Below are positions 24,521 through 33,920 of a stretch of 64,000 nt of DNA, piece after piece. The stretch comes from Halogranum gelatinilyticum (GTDB lineage Archaea; Halobacteriota; Halobacteria; Halobacteriales; Haloferacaceae): positions 663,295 to 727,294 of the forward strand of contig NZ_FNHL01000001.1 in NCBI RefSeq assembly GCF_900103715.1, given 5' to 3'. Position numbers and translations under genes: made by a program. How positions within the stretch are numbered: position 1 is the first letter of the stretch; the number at the start of each line of letters is the position of its first letter. Below the pieces are notes generated by a model. The model did no database searches. It was not told where the DNA came from and saw only the letters and a program-made list of their open reading frames with translations.

Positions 24521-25008
24521 CCGGCCACCTCCAGCCGGACGCTGACGTCCGCCCCGCCGTCGACGACGACGAGCAGGTCGTCGGTGCTGTCCCAGACGCC
24601 GGAGACGTCCGTCACCCGGTCGGGGAAGGCGAGCGGCAGCCGTCCCGACACGGCCGCGTCGGGATGGTCGAGCACGAGCGTCCGGTTCGTGACGCGCAGT
24701 CGGTACTGTTCGTCGCGGATGGTCCGCGGCAGGTCTACGCGCGTCTCGCTGTGGACTCCCGTTGCGTCCGGCGGGACGGCCACTTCGATACGCTCGGCGG
24801 CGGCGACGAGCGTTCTGTCACCGACCTCGTCGGCCGCCGCCGTCCGGTACTCCGGGACGATACCACCGTAGAGCGCGACGGTGACGAGGCTCACGAACAG
24901 GAGCACGATGCCGATTTCGAGCGTCTTCCCCACGACCGGCGAGAGGCCACGGCGGTCGGCACGGAGACCGCCGCCGACGTCCGACCGGCGGTCGCCCGCG
25001 TCAGCCAC
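24517..25008 (-). CDS. Pilin-like protein of the pilus operon
   Basis: A 163-residue protein with a 19-residue hydrophilic leader ending RRG, then LSPVVGKTLEIGIVLLFVSL. The RRG|LSPVV pattern is a good match to the archaeal prepilin peptidase site and the conserved pilin N-terminus, making this the most pilin-like member of the set. It starts with GTG at 25008 and overlaps the preceding gene by 8 bases. The exported domain of about 120 residues is strand-rich. Recalled as DUF7266; not searched. Confidence 0.78.
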   Translation of the reverse strand: MADAGDRRSDVGGGLRADRRGLSPVVGKTLEIGIVLLFVSLVTVALYGGIVPEYRTAAADEVGDRTLVAAAERIEVAVPPDATGVHSETRVDLPRTIRDEQYRLRVTNRTLVLDHPDAAVSGRLPLAFPDRVTDVSGVWDSTDDLLVVVDGGADVSVRLEVAG

Positions 25009-25744
25009 CGTTCACCTCCACGCGGAGGTCGTGGACCACGAGATACGTGGTCCTATCCTCGCCGAAGTCCGCGACGACGCTGTCGACGCCGTCACCGTCG
25101 AAATCCCGGCGACTGGTCGTCGCGTTCGCTCGCCGGAAGTACGACTCCCAGGCGGCGGGCGTCGCGGTCTCGACGGCGACGCGGTAGCTGTCGTTGCCCA
25201 GCGTCCGGCGGCTGTGGCTGACGTCCGTCCGGAGTGTGACGCTGGTCTCAGACCCGCTGACGGCGTCGGGGCCGCTCGCGTTCAGCCGGGCGACGCCGAT
25301 GACAAGCACGTCGTCGCTGGCGACGACCGGCGGCTCCGTAGCGAACCGTGCACCCTCGCCGGTCCCGCGGACGACGCCCCCGGAGAGGAACGCGACACGG
25401 TGCTCGGCGTTCTCGTAGACGAGGCCACCGACGGACTCGGTGGCGACGACCCCCGAGTCGTTCAGGACTCGGACGCTGCGGTCGACGCGGCGGAGGGTGC
25501 CGTCGGTGAACGAGACGGTCCCCCTCCCCGGCCCGGTCGCCTCGACCGGCTCGAGCGTGCTCTCGAAGTCGGCGGTGACGCGGCCCGCGTCGGCCGTGGC
25601 GGCGTTGCTCTGAACGATGGTACCGACGCTGGCAGTGAGGACGCCGAGACTGAGCATCGTCAGTCCCAACAGGAGGGCGACGCCGACGACGGCGGACTGG
25701 CCTCTGCGCTCGGTCCCGCCGTCGAGAGAGGTTTCTCGGCTCAT
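25001..25744 (-). CDS. Pilin-like protein of the pilus operon
   Basis: A 247-residue protein whose leader ends ERRG, then QSAVVGVALLLGLTMLSLG, again a prepilin-type signal. The exported part has many Thr/Val strands and probable N-glycosylation sequons (for example NDS, NAS, NDS, NAT). It ends TTYLVVHDLRVEVNGG. Recalled as DUF7289, a family found next to haloarchaeal PilB/PilC; not searched. It follows pilC with a 4-base overlap. Confidence 0.75.
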   Translation of the reverse strand: MSRETSLDGGTERRGQSAVVGVALLLGLTMLSLGVLTASVGTIVQSNAATADAGRVTADFESTLEPVEATGPGRGTVSFTDGTLRRVDRSVRVLNDSGVVATESVGGLVYENAEHRVAFLSGGVVRGTGEGARFATEPPVVASDDVLVIGVARLNASGPDAVSGSETSVTLRTDVSHSRRTLGNDSYRVAVETATPAAWESYFRRANATTSRRDFDGDGVDSVVADFGEDRTTYLVVHDLRVEVNGG

Positions 25745-27753
25745 ACCATCCCCGCCCCCGTGAACACGACGTAGCAGACCGTCACGAGCGCGCTCGAGTG
25801 GAGCAACGCCTCGTACTTTCCACGGCTCGCCATCCCCGCGAACCAGCCGGAGGCGAGCATCGTCGCCTGCGTGACCACGTAGAACCGGAAGCGGTCACGC
25901 GCGGGGTCGATTGCCGTCGGGTCGAACGCGAAGCCCGAACCCCCCGAGAGCGACGACAGCTGGGCGAAGCCGTCGAGCACGTAGCCGTTGACGGCGACGG
26001 TGATGCCGACGACGAGGAGGGCCGTCGTCCAGCCGACGGCGACGTAAACCAAGAGGCTCGACCGGAGTGCCTGTTTTTCGTGGTAGAGTCTGGCGATTTC
26101 GGCCTGGAGCGTCTCGAAGACCGCTTCGGTATCGCTGCCAGCGTCGAGCGCGCCGGTCACCAATCCCATCGACTGTTCGGCGAGCGGCGTCCCGACACGG
26201 TCGACGAAGCGGTCCAACGCGGCCGAGCGGAGATCCGTGTCGCCGTCGTCGCCCATTCCGTCGTCGTCCGTCCCGTCGTCCGCGTCCGCCATCGCTCCGC
26301 CGAGGCCCTCCCGCGTCGTCAGCGTCAGGTTGAACGCGAGGTCGGTGACGTCGGCGTTGAGCGCGCCGAGGTCGACGTCGCGGGCGACGAGTTCGACCGC
26401 TTCGGGGAACGGCCGCCCCAGACTGACGTGGCCGGAGACGGCGTGGACGAAGTCCTCGATCTCTCTGTCCTTCGCATCGTCCAGTCGGGCGCGGTGGACG
26501 GCGACGACACCGACCGGCAGCCCGTAGGCCACGTAGCTGAGCAGGATGACGTCGACGGGATGGTAGTCCAGCGTCCACAGGGCGGCCGCCGCGATGACGG
26601 CAGGTACCGCGAGCACGACTGCGGCACTCGCGGGGTTGGTCGTCGCCGTCCGCAGCGTCTCGACGAGACCCGCGGGCCGACGGTAGCTCGTCGACTGGTC
26701 GGCCGGTCGCAGGTCGGCGACCAGGACGCTCGCACCGACGCCGACGACGAGGACGAAGACGGCACTCCCGTAGACGATGGCCGCCCGTACGGAGAGGCTC
26801 CCGAGCGGGGTGACGATGGGAGCCGACAGGCCGGGGGCGAGCACGCTCATCACCGTCAGGACGATGACGAGCAGCGAGGGCATGACGAGGAGGACGATGA
26901 ACAGTTCCGCGAGGAGTTCCAGAAACCCCTCCGCACGCTCTCTGGCCCGTGCCTGTCGGTGGCCGAGCATCCGGCTCTCCATCCGAAGATAGTTTGCGAG
27001 TTCGTCGGACCCCTGGTTGGCGTGCTCGCGGAACTTGAGCAGGAACGGCGCGAGCATATCCCGCGACGGCGTGTCGCGGGCGACCCGGCGCAGTCCCTCG
27101 CCGACGCTCCCGGTCAACGCGGCCGTGTTGAGTGCCTTCCGGACCGAGACGGCCGTCTCACCGTAGGCGTCGCTGTCGGCGACCTTCCGGAGCATCTCGC
27201 GCTGGCTCTCGCTACCCGACGAGAGCGCGTGGAGATAGCGAACCGCACCCGGAAGGGTCCGCTCGATGTCGGTCCGGCGGGCCGACGCGAGCCACCGCAG
27301 GTGGAGTCCGCCGAGACGGACGACGGCCCACTTTCCCGCGGTGGCGACGGCGAGTGCGAGACCGACGGCGGCGTAGGAACGCGGCATCGCGGGCACGCCG
27401 ACCTGCGAGACGACCGGAATGCCCGTCTCGAGAAAGTCGGCCACCGCCGCCAGCGTCGACGCCGGGACCGCGACGGCGACGAGAAACGTCGGAACGAGCA
27501 GCGCGGCGAAGGCCAGCCAGGACGCGCCGTAGACACGGGCGAGATAGACGTCGAAGCTCACCCGGAGGTCCGTCCCGCGGTACTGTCGTCGGTCGGCGGC
27601 GTGGCCGTCGGCGTCGGCGTGGCGGGCGAAGAGCGCGTAGAGTGCCCGGTCGGGGACAGAGAGCGACCCCGCGCCCGCCGTCGAGTCGGCCGAGTCGGCC
27701 GTATCGGCCGCATCGCTCGTCGACGCGGTCGTCGACGAGTTTCCGAGGCTCAT
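25741..27753 (-). CDS. pilC: Type IV pilus platform protein (PilC/TadC-like, T2SSF family)
   Basis: A 670-residue integral membrane protein that anchors pilus assembly and interacts with the PilB ATPase. An acidic Ser/Ala-rich N-terminus precedes several membrane segments and two cytoplasmic T2SSF domains (about 165-300 and 430-570) separated and followed by hydrophobic stretches such as ELFIVLLVMPSLLVIVLTVM and YVAVGWTTALLVVGITVAVN. A Glu/Asp-rich insert (ADDGTDDDGMGDDGDTD) in the second domain is typical halophilic padding. The start overlaps the pilB stop by 4 bases. Haloarchaea carry several pilB/pilC pairs; which paralog this is cannot be told here. Confidence 0.9.
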   Translation of the reverse strand: MSLGNSSTTASTSDAADTADSADSTAGAGSLSVPDRALYALFARHADADGHAADRRQYRGTDLRVSFDVYLARVYGASWLAFAALLVPTFLVAVAVPASTLAAVADFLETGIPVVSQVGVPAMPRSYAAVGLALAVATAGKWAVVRLGGLHLRWLASARRTDIERTLPGAVRYLHALSSGSESQREMLRKVADSDAYGETAVSVRKALNTAALTGSVGEGLRRVARDTPSRDMLAPFLLKFREHANQGSDELANYLRMESRMLGHRQARARERAEGFLELLAELFIVLLVMPSLLVIVLTVMSVLAPGLSAPIVTPLGSLSVRAAIVYGSAVFVLVVGVGASVLVADLRPADQSTSYRRPAGLVETLRTATTNPASAAVVLAVPAVIAAAALWTLDYHPVDVILLSYVAYGLPVGVVAVHRARLDDAKDREIEDFVHAVSGHVSLGRPFPEAVELVARDVDLGALNADVTDLAFNLTLTTREGLGGAMADADDGTDDDGMGDDGDTDLRSAALDRFVDRVGTPLAEQSMGLVTGALDAGSDTEAVFETLQAEIARLYHEKQALRSSLLVYVAVGWTTALLVVGITVAVNGYVLDGFAQLSSLSGGSGFAFDPTAIDPARDRFRFYVVTQATMLASGWFAGMASRGKYEALLHSSALVTVCYVVFTGAGMV

Positions 27754-30071
27754 CGGCCGCTCCCGGCGCGGCTATCGCCGTCGACGGTCTCGTTTCCGAC
27801 TCCACCGTCGGCGACGGCTTCTGACTCCGCACCAGTCTCGCGTCGTCGCTCGGCCAACTCCAACTGTCGGCTGACGCGTTCGACCGTCGCGGCCTCGTCG
27901 GTTCGGAGGTCTGCGAGGAACTCGAACAGTGCCGTCACGTCGCTCACGCCCTCGCGGACGAGATACTGGACGTACCGGTGCTTGCGGTGGAACTCGGCTT
28001 CGACGGCATCGACGTCGCGGTCGGTCCGACTCGCGAGACGCTCGAAGGTCCGAACGTCGACGGTTCGGCTGTCGTCACCCAGTTGGGGATGGCCGTAGTC
28101 GAGGTGGAACTCGCCCGCCGTATCGCGCCACGCGACGGTGTTCCAGTAGACTTCGACGCCCTGTTTCTCGACGACTCCACAGCGGCCGGAGACCGTCTCG
28201 TACTCCTCGGGTGAGAGGAGTTCGACCACCTCGCCGACGTACCGCTCGCCGTCGACCTTCCGCGGGAAGACGACGAGGTCGAGTTCGCGGAGCAGATACG
28301 GGGGCAGTCCCTGTTCGACGACGCGGTTGACGAGCGTCTCGATGTCCTCGGCGTGGGTGGTGCCGATGACGCCGTGGCCGGTGTTGAGCGTCTCCGCGAA
28401 GGTCTCGAAGCTCGCGGGCGTGTTGATCTCGGCGATGACCTCGACGTCGGGGTTCAGATAGTTGGTCTCGGTCATCAGGTCGGCCATCGTGACGCGCTTG
28501 TACTCGTTCTCGTGGTCGCGGGTCGTCAGCGACACGCCCGTCTCGTGGGGCAGGTCGACCTCGCGAGACCCTTCGTCGATGCTGATGGGCCGGTCGTCGT
28601 AGGGGATGAAGGGCATATGCGCGTTCATCAACGTTGTCTTGCCGACGCCGGTCGGTCCGGAGAAGAGCACGACGCCGTGGTGTTCGTAGAGCAACCAGAG
28701 CAGCGTGACCAACTCGGTCGAGAGCGCGTCGGCGTCGACGAGGTCGACGGGCGTCATCGCCTCCGGCGACTGCTTGCGGATGGAGACGTGCGGCCCACCC
28801 TCGCTGATGACCGGAAGTGCGACCGCACACCGAATCGTCTCGTCGACTGTCGGCGGGTCGAGGTTGACCTTCGCGGAGGGCGTCGTCGCGTTCAACTCCG
28901 TGCCGTCGCTGGCGGCGAGTTGGGTGACGACGTTGACGAAGGCCGTCTCCTCGTCGAACCGGAGGTTCGTCGGCACCCGGCCGTCGCGACGTTCGTCGCC
29001 GACGACGTCGGTGCGCGGGACGACTTTCACGCGCTCGCCGACGCGGTTGGCCTCGATGTCTTCGAGATGTGGGTCACGGATGGGGACGGTCAGGATGCTC
29101 TCGCCGACGTAATCTCTGAGAACGTAGTAGACCAGATCGTCCAGTCGGTCGTCGGCGAAGCGGCTGTTCACGGGCGGGACGGCGAGGTCGTACTCGGCGA
29201 GCGCGCGCTTGAGACGGAACGTGGCCGCGTCGAGCCACGCGCGGGTGTTCCGCGCCGTCAGCCGCCGCGAGAGGAACTGTTCGGCCCGGTCGCCGACGAA
29301 CGCGCGGCGATCCTCGACGACGCGCTCGACGTTCGCCTCCCAGATGCGGGATTTGCACTCCTCGATGAGTTCCTCGTCGCCGGGCAGCAGGTCCGGTTCG
29401 AGGACGGCGTACTTCGTCGTGAACTGGTCGCTCCCGAGGACGTGCTGGCGGTAGACTGCGACGTCGACGCCGAAGCCACAGAAGGGGACGGTGTAGCGCG
29501 TCAGCCGTTCGCCAGCGACGTTGCTGACGTACTCGGCGTCGGCACCGAACTCGGTCGTCGCAGGCGCGTAATCCTCGGTGTGGACGACGAGGCGACGGTG
29601 TCCCGGCTCGGCGGCCGCGTCGCCGCCCGCGTCGACTACGTCGATTCGACCGTCGAGCGCGAGCGGCGTCAGGTCGCCGAGCATGCGCAACTCGCAGAGC
29701 GCGTGGTAGTCGACGCGACGGCGGGTCGCCGCGGAGGTCTCGAGCAGGCGGTCGAGAACGCGCTCGTACTTCGGTGCGAAGCCGGATTCGGCGCGCTCGA
29801 CGGCTCCCTCGCGCGTCAGCGGTCGGCGGCCGCTGGCGGCACTGAAATGCTCGCGGACCCGTGCCATCGCGTCCGCACCAGCGGTGCCGAGGACCGGTTC
29901 GCGGACTCTGTACGCGAAGCCCGTTGCGGTCTCTCGGACGGTGGCAACGACGTTCGGATGAACCTCGTACTGGGCACGGACGTCGGGAGCGTACCACGCG
30001 TCGGCGTCGTCCGGCGGGAGCGGCGGCGGGACCGTCGTCGACGAACTCGGTTCGCGTCCGGTGGCTGACAT
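27750..30071 (-). CDS. pilB: Type IV pilus assembly ATPase (PilB-like, T2SSE family)
   Basis: A 773-residue cytoplasmic secretion ATPase, first gene of the operon. The Walker A is GPTGVGKT (472-479, Lys478). Nearby are ISIDEGSREV (Asp box), PDVEVIAEINTPASFE (Walker B region) and TTHAEDIETLVNR (His box). About 420 residues precede the ATPase core, larger than in bacterial PilB, and include an N-terminal domain with YEVHPNVVATV. The C-terminal tail after residue 720 is Glu/Arg/Gly-rich. A TATA box lies at the leaderless distance. It powers assembly of pili from the five pilin-like proteins encoded downstream. Confidence 0.92.
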   Translation of the reverse strand: MSATGREPSSSTTVPPPLPPDDADAWYAPDVRAQYEVHPNVVATVRETATGFAYRVREPVLGTAGADAMARVREHFSAASGRRPLTREGAVERAESGFAPKYERVLDRLLETSAATRRRVDYHALCELRMLGDLTPLALDGRIDVVDAGGDAAAEPGHRRLVVHTEDYAPATTEFGADAEYVSNVAGERLTRYTVPFCGFGVDVAVYRQHVLGSDQFTTKYAVLEPDLLPGDEELIEECKSRIWEANVERVVEDRRAFVGDRAEQFLSRRLTARNTRAWLDAATFRLKRALAEYDLAVPPVNSRFADDRLDDLVYYVLRDYVGESILTVPIRDPHLEDIEANRVGERVKVVPRTDVVGDERRDGRVPTNLRFDEETAFVNVVTQLAASDGTELNATTPSAKVNLDPPTVDETIRCAVALPVISEGGPHVSIRKQSPEAMTPVDLVDADALSTELVTLLWLLYEHHGVVLFSGPTGVGKTTLMNAHMPFIPYDDRPISIDEGSREVDLPHETGVSLTTRDHENEYKRVTMADLMTETNYLNPDVEVIAEINTPASFETFAETLNTGHGVIGTTHAEDIETLVNRVVEQGLPPYLLRELDLVVFPRKVDGERYVGEVVELLSPEEYETVSGRCGVVEKQGVEVYWNTVAWRDTAGEFHLDYGHPQLGDDSRTVDVRTFERLASRTDRDVDAVEAEFHRKHRYVQYLVREGVSDVTALFEFLADLRTDEAATVERVSRQLELAERRRETGAESEAVADGGVGNETVDGDSRAGSGR

Positions 30072-30094
30072 GGCTGGTTCTCGTGTCCTTCTCA

Positions 30095-30120
30095 GGTTTA
30101 AAATTTCTGTCCTGCTAGTG
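30095..30120 (-). promoter_or_regulatory. Promoter of the pilus operon
   Basis: On the minus strand AAATTTTAAACC (plus-strand 30095-30106) lies about 28 bases before the pilB ATG, the leaderless spacing. The preceding CACTAGCAGGACAG would be the BRE region. The 10-mer TGCTAGTGTT here also occurs at 38.55 kb, where no promoter is needed. Confidence 0.5.
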
Positions 30121-30290
30121 TTGGATTATCTCTCCACAGCACTCAGAAACGACGGGCAATGGGACCAGCGACTGGGGGAGTCACGCCATGCATCCGCGGT
30201 CGACCCGACCGTTCTGTTGTCTTCCCAACACCACGACGGCCTCGAAACGTCTTTACCTCGTTTCTTGCTACCTCGTAGCGTGACTCGAAA

Positions 30291-31310
30291 GTGAACCGCA
30301 AGACTGCCCTGACAGTGGTCCTCGCGCTCGCGGCGGTCGTCGCCCTCTCGCTCTCGGCGGCCACCCTCGACACCGCCACGAACGTCGGGTCGGGGGGTGC
30401 CTTCGGCGGCGGTCCGACCAGCGACTCGGGTCTCGGCGGTGACTCGTCGTCCGAGCGGGACGTCGGACTGCAGGGAGACCCCCTCGGCGGCGGGGCCCCG
30501 ATCCAGATCTGTGTGCCGTGGCTCGCCTCGCAGGGAGCTATCGCCGGTCTCCTCGCAACCTTCGCGCTCCTCGCGACGCTCGTCTACTGGCGGTCGCGCT
30601 CGCTGCTCGTCGTCGTCGCCATCCTGTTCGTGACCGGCATCCCGACCGGAATCGTCCACGCACTGCTCACGAGCTGTCAGAGTGCCGCGTTGAACCGACC
30701 TAGCTCCCTCATCCCCGGAGCGGGCAACAACACCTCCTTTTTCCCCGGTGCGAGCGGCGCGACCGGGCTGAATCAGGCCGGGGAGACGCTGTCGACGCCC
30801 TCCGCGCTGCTCGGCGTCGTCCTCCTGCTCGCCGTCGTCGGCAGCGTCCTCGCGCTCTTCATCGCGACCGGCGACGAGGAAGAACCCCGGCCCGAGGCGG
30901 CCGCGGAGGAGCTGCCCGAACCGGATATCGCCGCCGTCGGCCGCGCGGCCGGTGCGGCCGCCGACCGGATCGAGGCCGACGCCGACGTGGAGAACGAGGT
31001 GTTCCGCGCGTGGGCGGAGATGACCCGCTCGCTGGACGTCGCCCATCCGCAGTCGAGCACGGCCGGAGAGTTCGCGACGGCCGCCATCGACGCGGGGATG
31101 GCCCGCGACGACGTCGACGAGCTGACGGGTCTCTTCGAGGACGTCCGCTACGGTGGGGCCGACGCGACGGCCGAGCGCGAGCAGCGGGCGCTCGCCGCGC
31201 TCCGGCGTATCGAGTCGGCGTACGCCGAGAACGGAGCCGGGCCGGCCGACGCCGCTGGCGACGCCACTGCCGACGACGGCGACGACGGCGGCCCGGGAGG
31301 TGACCGATGA
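30291..31310 (+). CDS. DUF4129-domain membrane protein
   Basis: A 339-residue protein with an N-terminal hydrophobic anchor (ALTVVLALAAVVALSLSAATL), a Gly/Ser-rich exported stretch, three further membrane segments (about residues 78-95, 100-120 and 163-185) and a cytoplasmic C-terminal DUF4129 domain (EVFRAWAEMTRSLDVAH, then TAGEFATAAIDAGM and ADATAEREQRALAALRRIE). DUF4129 is typically found with MoxR, DUF58 and transglutaminase proteins. It starts with GTG; TTTACC lies about 38 bases upstream. First gene of a four-gene operon joined by overlaps; the role is unknown. Confidence 0.8.
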   Translation: MNRKTALTVVLALAAVVALSLSAATLDTATNVGSGGAFGGGPTSDSGLGGDSSSERDVGLQGDPLGGGAPIQICVPWLASQGAIAGLLATFALLATLVYWRSRSLLVVVAILFVTGIPTGIVHALLTSCQSAALNRPSSLIPGAGNNTSFFPGASGATGLNQAGETLSTPSALLGVVLLLAVVGSVLALFIATGDEEEPRPEAAAEELPEPDIAAVGRAAGAAADRIEADADVENEVFRAWAEMTRSLDVAHPQSSTAGEFATAAIDAGMARDDVDELTGLFEDVRYGGADATAEREQRALAALRRIESAYAENGAGPADAAGDATADDGDDGGPGGDR

Positions 31311-31885
31311 GCACGGCCTCGGCGAGTCGGCTGAGCCGTGTCGTCACCGCGGTCGGGCTCGGCGCGGTCGGCTTCGGGCTGGTGAGCGTCGCCCTACGGG
31401 AGACGTTCGGCTTCTCCGTGAGCTACACGTTCGTCACGCTGGTCGGCCTGTTGGCGGTCGCACAGGGACTTCGCGCCGTGAGCGGCCGAAGGCGGACCGA
31501 CGGCGAGGCGACCGAGACGGGCGACCCCGAACTGCGGTATCGGGTGCCCACGCCCGGTGACGACTTCGACCGGCTCCTCGGCGACACCACCGGCTGGTCG
31601 CTCCGGAACGTCTCCAGACGGCACGACGTGCGCGACCGGCTCCACCGGGCCGCCGTCGACGCGCTCGTCACCTACGAGCACTGCACGGCCGAGGAAGCGA
31701 GAGCACGCATCGAGAGTGGGGCGTGGACCGACGACCAGGTCGCCGCCAGCCTCCTCTCCGATTCGGTGCCGTCGCCACCGCTGCGGCTGCGGCTTCGGCG
31801 ACTGCTCACCCGCGAGTCCGGGTTCGCCTTCCGGGTCGCGCGCACGGTCGACGCCATCCACGCGGTACAGGAGGGTCGCCGGTGA
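31307..31885 (+). CDS. Membrane-anchored protein of the DUF58 operon
   Basis: A 192-residue protein with two N-terminal membrane segments (VVTAVGLGAVGFGLVSVAL and YTFVTLVGLLAVAQGLRAV) and a cytoplasmic helical domain rich in Arg and Asp (TGWSLRNVSRRHDVRDRLHR, then YEHCTAEEARARIESG). It overlaps the gene before by 4 bases and the next gene by 4. I recall the haloarchaeal family name DUF7269 for this position; not searched. The cytoplasmic part may contact the MoxR ATPase encoded nearby; this is inference from context. Confidence 0.75.
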   Translation: MSTASASRLSRVVTAVGLGAVGFGLVSVALRETFGFSVSYTFVTLVGLLAVAQGLRAVSGRRRTDGEATETGDPELRYRVPTPGDDFDRLLGDTTGWSLRNVSRRHDVRDRLHRAAVDALVTYEHCTAEEARARIESGAWTDDQVAASLLSDSVPSPPLRLRLRRLLTRESGFAFRVARTVDAIHAVQEGRR

Positions 31886-33255
31886 GCGAATCCGCCACGA
31901 ACTCGAAGGAGGACTCGGTCGGTCGGGACTCGGCCGACGGGGGTGACACCGTCGTGGCCGACGACTCGCACCAGCCGGTGGAGTCCCGGCGGGCGTTCGA
32001 CACGAACCGGTGGGTCGGTGCGACCGCGGTCGCGTTCCTCCCGGTCGGCGTCGCCATCCTCTTCGGCCGTCGCCCCGGGCTCCTGCTCGCGGCGGTCGTC
32101 GGCATCGCCTACGTCGCCTACGCCCGCAGCGGCGAGGCACCGGTTCCCGACCTCCGGGTCGAACGCGAACTGAGCGACGACACGCCCGACGGCGACGACG
32201 AGGTTCGGGTGACCGTGACCGTGACGAACACCGGCGAGTCGACGCTGCCGGACCTCCGACTCGTCGACGGCGTCCCGCCCGCCTTGGCCGTCGTCGACGG
32301 CTCGCCGCGACACGGCGCGGCACTCCGGCCGGGCAAGCGGGCGTCGTTCGGCTACACCGTCACGGCCGTCCGCGGCGAACACGAGTGGGAGCCGATGCAG
32401 GCCATCACGCGCAACGCCAGCGGGTCGCGAGAGCGCGTCTCGGCGGTGGACGCCGCGACGACGATGCGGTGTCTCCCCCGGCTCGACAGCGCGGCCGACA
32501 TCCCGTTGCGCGGGCTGACGACGCAGTACACCGGCCGCATCGCGACCAACGTCGGCGGCTCGGGGCTGGAGTTCCACTCGACGCGGGAGTACAAACACGG
32601 CGACCCGCTGAACCGCGTCGACTGGAAGCGGCTGGCCCGAAGCGGCGAACTCGCGACCCTAGAGTTCCGCGAGGAGCGTGCGGCGACGGTCGTCGCCCTC
32701 GTCGACGCCCGCCAGGAGGCCTATCTCGCGGGAGACCAGGGCGAGGAGAACGCGGTCGAACGCGGCGTCGACGCGGCCAGCCAGGTCGTCTCGTCGCTGC
32801 TCGACAGCGGTGACCGCGTCGGCATCGCCGCGCTCAGTGCCGAAGAGTGCTGGCTCGCGCCCGGTGTGGGCAACGACCACCGCGCCCGTGCCCGACAGCT
32901 GCTCGCGACGCATCCGGCGTTGGCGGCGACGCCGGGCGACGGGAAGTTCTTCCCCTCGATTCGGCTGCGGCGGCTGCTCAGACGGCTGCCGACGGACGCA
33001 CAGGTCGTCCTCTTCTCGCCGTTGGCCGACGACTACCCCGTCTCGGTCGCCCGCCGGCTCGACGCGACGGGCCATCTCGTGACGGTCGTCAGCCCGGACC
33101 CGACAGGTGAGGAGACCACGGGCCACCGGCTCGCGACGGCCGAACGCCGCAACCGCGCCAGTCGCCTCCGGCAGGCGGGGATCCGCGTCGTCGACTGGGG
33201 CGACGAGCCGCTGGCGACGACGCTCACGACCGCGACACGGCGGTGGTCCGCATGA
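31882..33255 (+). CDS. DUF58-domain protein (MoxR-associated)
   Basis: A 457-residue protein starting at a GTG that overlaps the previous stop (GTGA). After an acidic leader come two membrane helices (about 45-80), a beta-sandwich region (EVRVTVTVTNTGESTLPDL) and the DUF58 signature FHSTREYKHGDPLNRVDWKR, then a vWA-like domain (ERAATVVALVDARQEAYLA, ending in VVDWGDEPL). DUF58 proteins partner with MoxR ATPases in folding or activating membrane or periplasmic complexes. The MoxR gene here lies 0.9 kb downstream on the opposite strand, converging on this operon. Confidence 0.88.
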   Translation: MSESATNSKEDSVGRDSADGGDTVVADDSHQPVESRRAFDTNRWVGATAVAFLPVGVAILFGRRPGLLLAAVVGIAYVAYARSGEAPVPDLRVERELSDDTPDGDDEVRVTVTVTNTGESTLPDLRLVDGVPPALAVVDGSPRHGAALRPGKRASFGYTVTAVRGEHEWEPMQAITRNASGSRERVSAVDAATTMRCLPRLDSAADIPLRGLTTQYTGRIATNVGGSGLEFHSTREYKHGDPLNRVDWKRLARSGELATLEFREERAATVVALVDARQEAYLAGDQGEENAVERGVDAASQVVSSLLDSGDRVGIAALSAEECWLAPGVGNDHRARARQLLATHPALAATPGDGKFFPSIRLRRLLRRLPTDAQVVLFSPLADDYPVSVARRLDATGHLVTVVSPDPTGEETTGHRLATAERRNRASRLRQAGIRVVDWGDEPLATTLTTATRRWSA

Positions 33256-33761
33256 CCCGTGAACCCCGCGAGATCGACCGTTCGCCCGCCATCGTCAGCA
33301 GCGGTCTCGCCGTCGTCGCGGCGGGCGTCAGCGTCGTCGGCACGGCGTTCGGCGCGCCGACCGGCGCGCTCGGCGGGGCGGCCGGACTGGTCGTCCTCGG
33401 ACTCGGCTTGCTGCTCGCGTCGCGCCGTGCGGTCACCGTCGGCGGCGGCCTGCTCTTCGCCGGTGTCCTCTTTGCGGGTGCCTCCGGTGCGAGTGCCGAG
33501 CCGCTACTGCTCGGGACGGTCGGGGCGGTCGTCGCGTGGGACGTCGGCGACAACGCCATCAGCGTCGGCCAGCAACTCGGCCGGGCGGCTCGCACGCGTA
33601 ACACCGAACTCGTCCACGCGGCGGCGAGCCTCGCGGTCGGCGGTGTCACTGCCGCAGTCGGCTACGCGGTCTACCTCGCGGCCGCTGCCGGACAGCCGCT
33701 GACGGCACTCGTCTTCCTGCTGCTCGGTGCGGTCGTCCTCGTCTCGGCACTCGGTCGCTGA
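33252..33761 (+). CDS. Membrane protein, last gene of the DUF58 operon
   Basis: A 169-residue hydrophobic protein with about five membrane segments (VVAAGVSVVGTAFG, GLVVLGLGLLLASRRAV, GGGLLFAGVLFAGASG, ASLAVGGVTAAVGYAVYLAA and LTALVFLLLGAVVLVSAL). The ATG at 33252 overlaps the DUF58 stop. The polar loop WDVGDNAISVGQQLGRAART is the most distinctive part and matches a haloarchaeal family I recall as DUF7519; not searched. It is likely a membrane component of the MoxR/DUF58 system. Confidence 0.75.
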   Translation: MTREPREIDRSPAIVSSGLAVVAAGVSVVGTAFGAPTGALGGAAGLVVLGLGLLLASRRAVTVGGGLLFAGVLFAGASGASAEPLLLGTVGAVVAWDVGDNAISVGQQLGRAARTRNTELVHAAASLAVGGVTAAVGYAVYLAAAAGQPLTALVFLLLGAVVLVSALGR

Positions 33762-33920
33762 CCGTTCTGTCACCGCCGAAGCGGCGAATAGTTTTATCAC
33801 CTGTGCTCTAAAAGTAACATAGTGAGAAGGCGAGTCATCCACACGTCACGCCGGGTGGCTGACGTGAGAGCGTCGGTCGCCGTCGACCGAGGCCTCGGGG
33901 CTGGCTCGCGCTCCCAAGCC

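Noticed and set aside
25798-28098. Long plus-strand ORFs opposite pilC, pilB, fdhA and other genes
   Set aside because: They are antisense shadows of real genes. The real genes have recognisable domains, tight operon overlaps and TATA boxes; the shadows have low-complexity Arg/Asp/Val composition.
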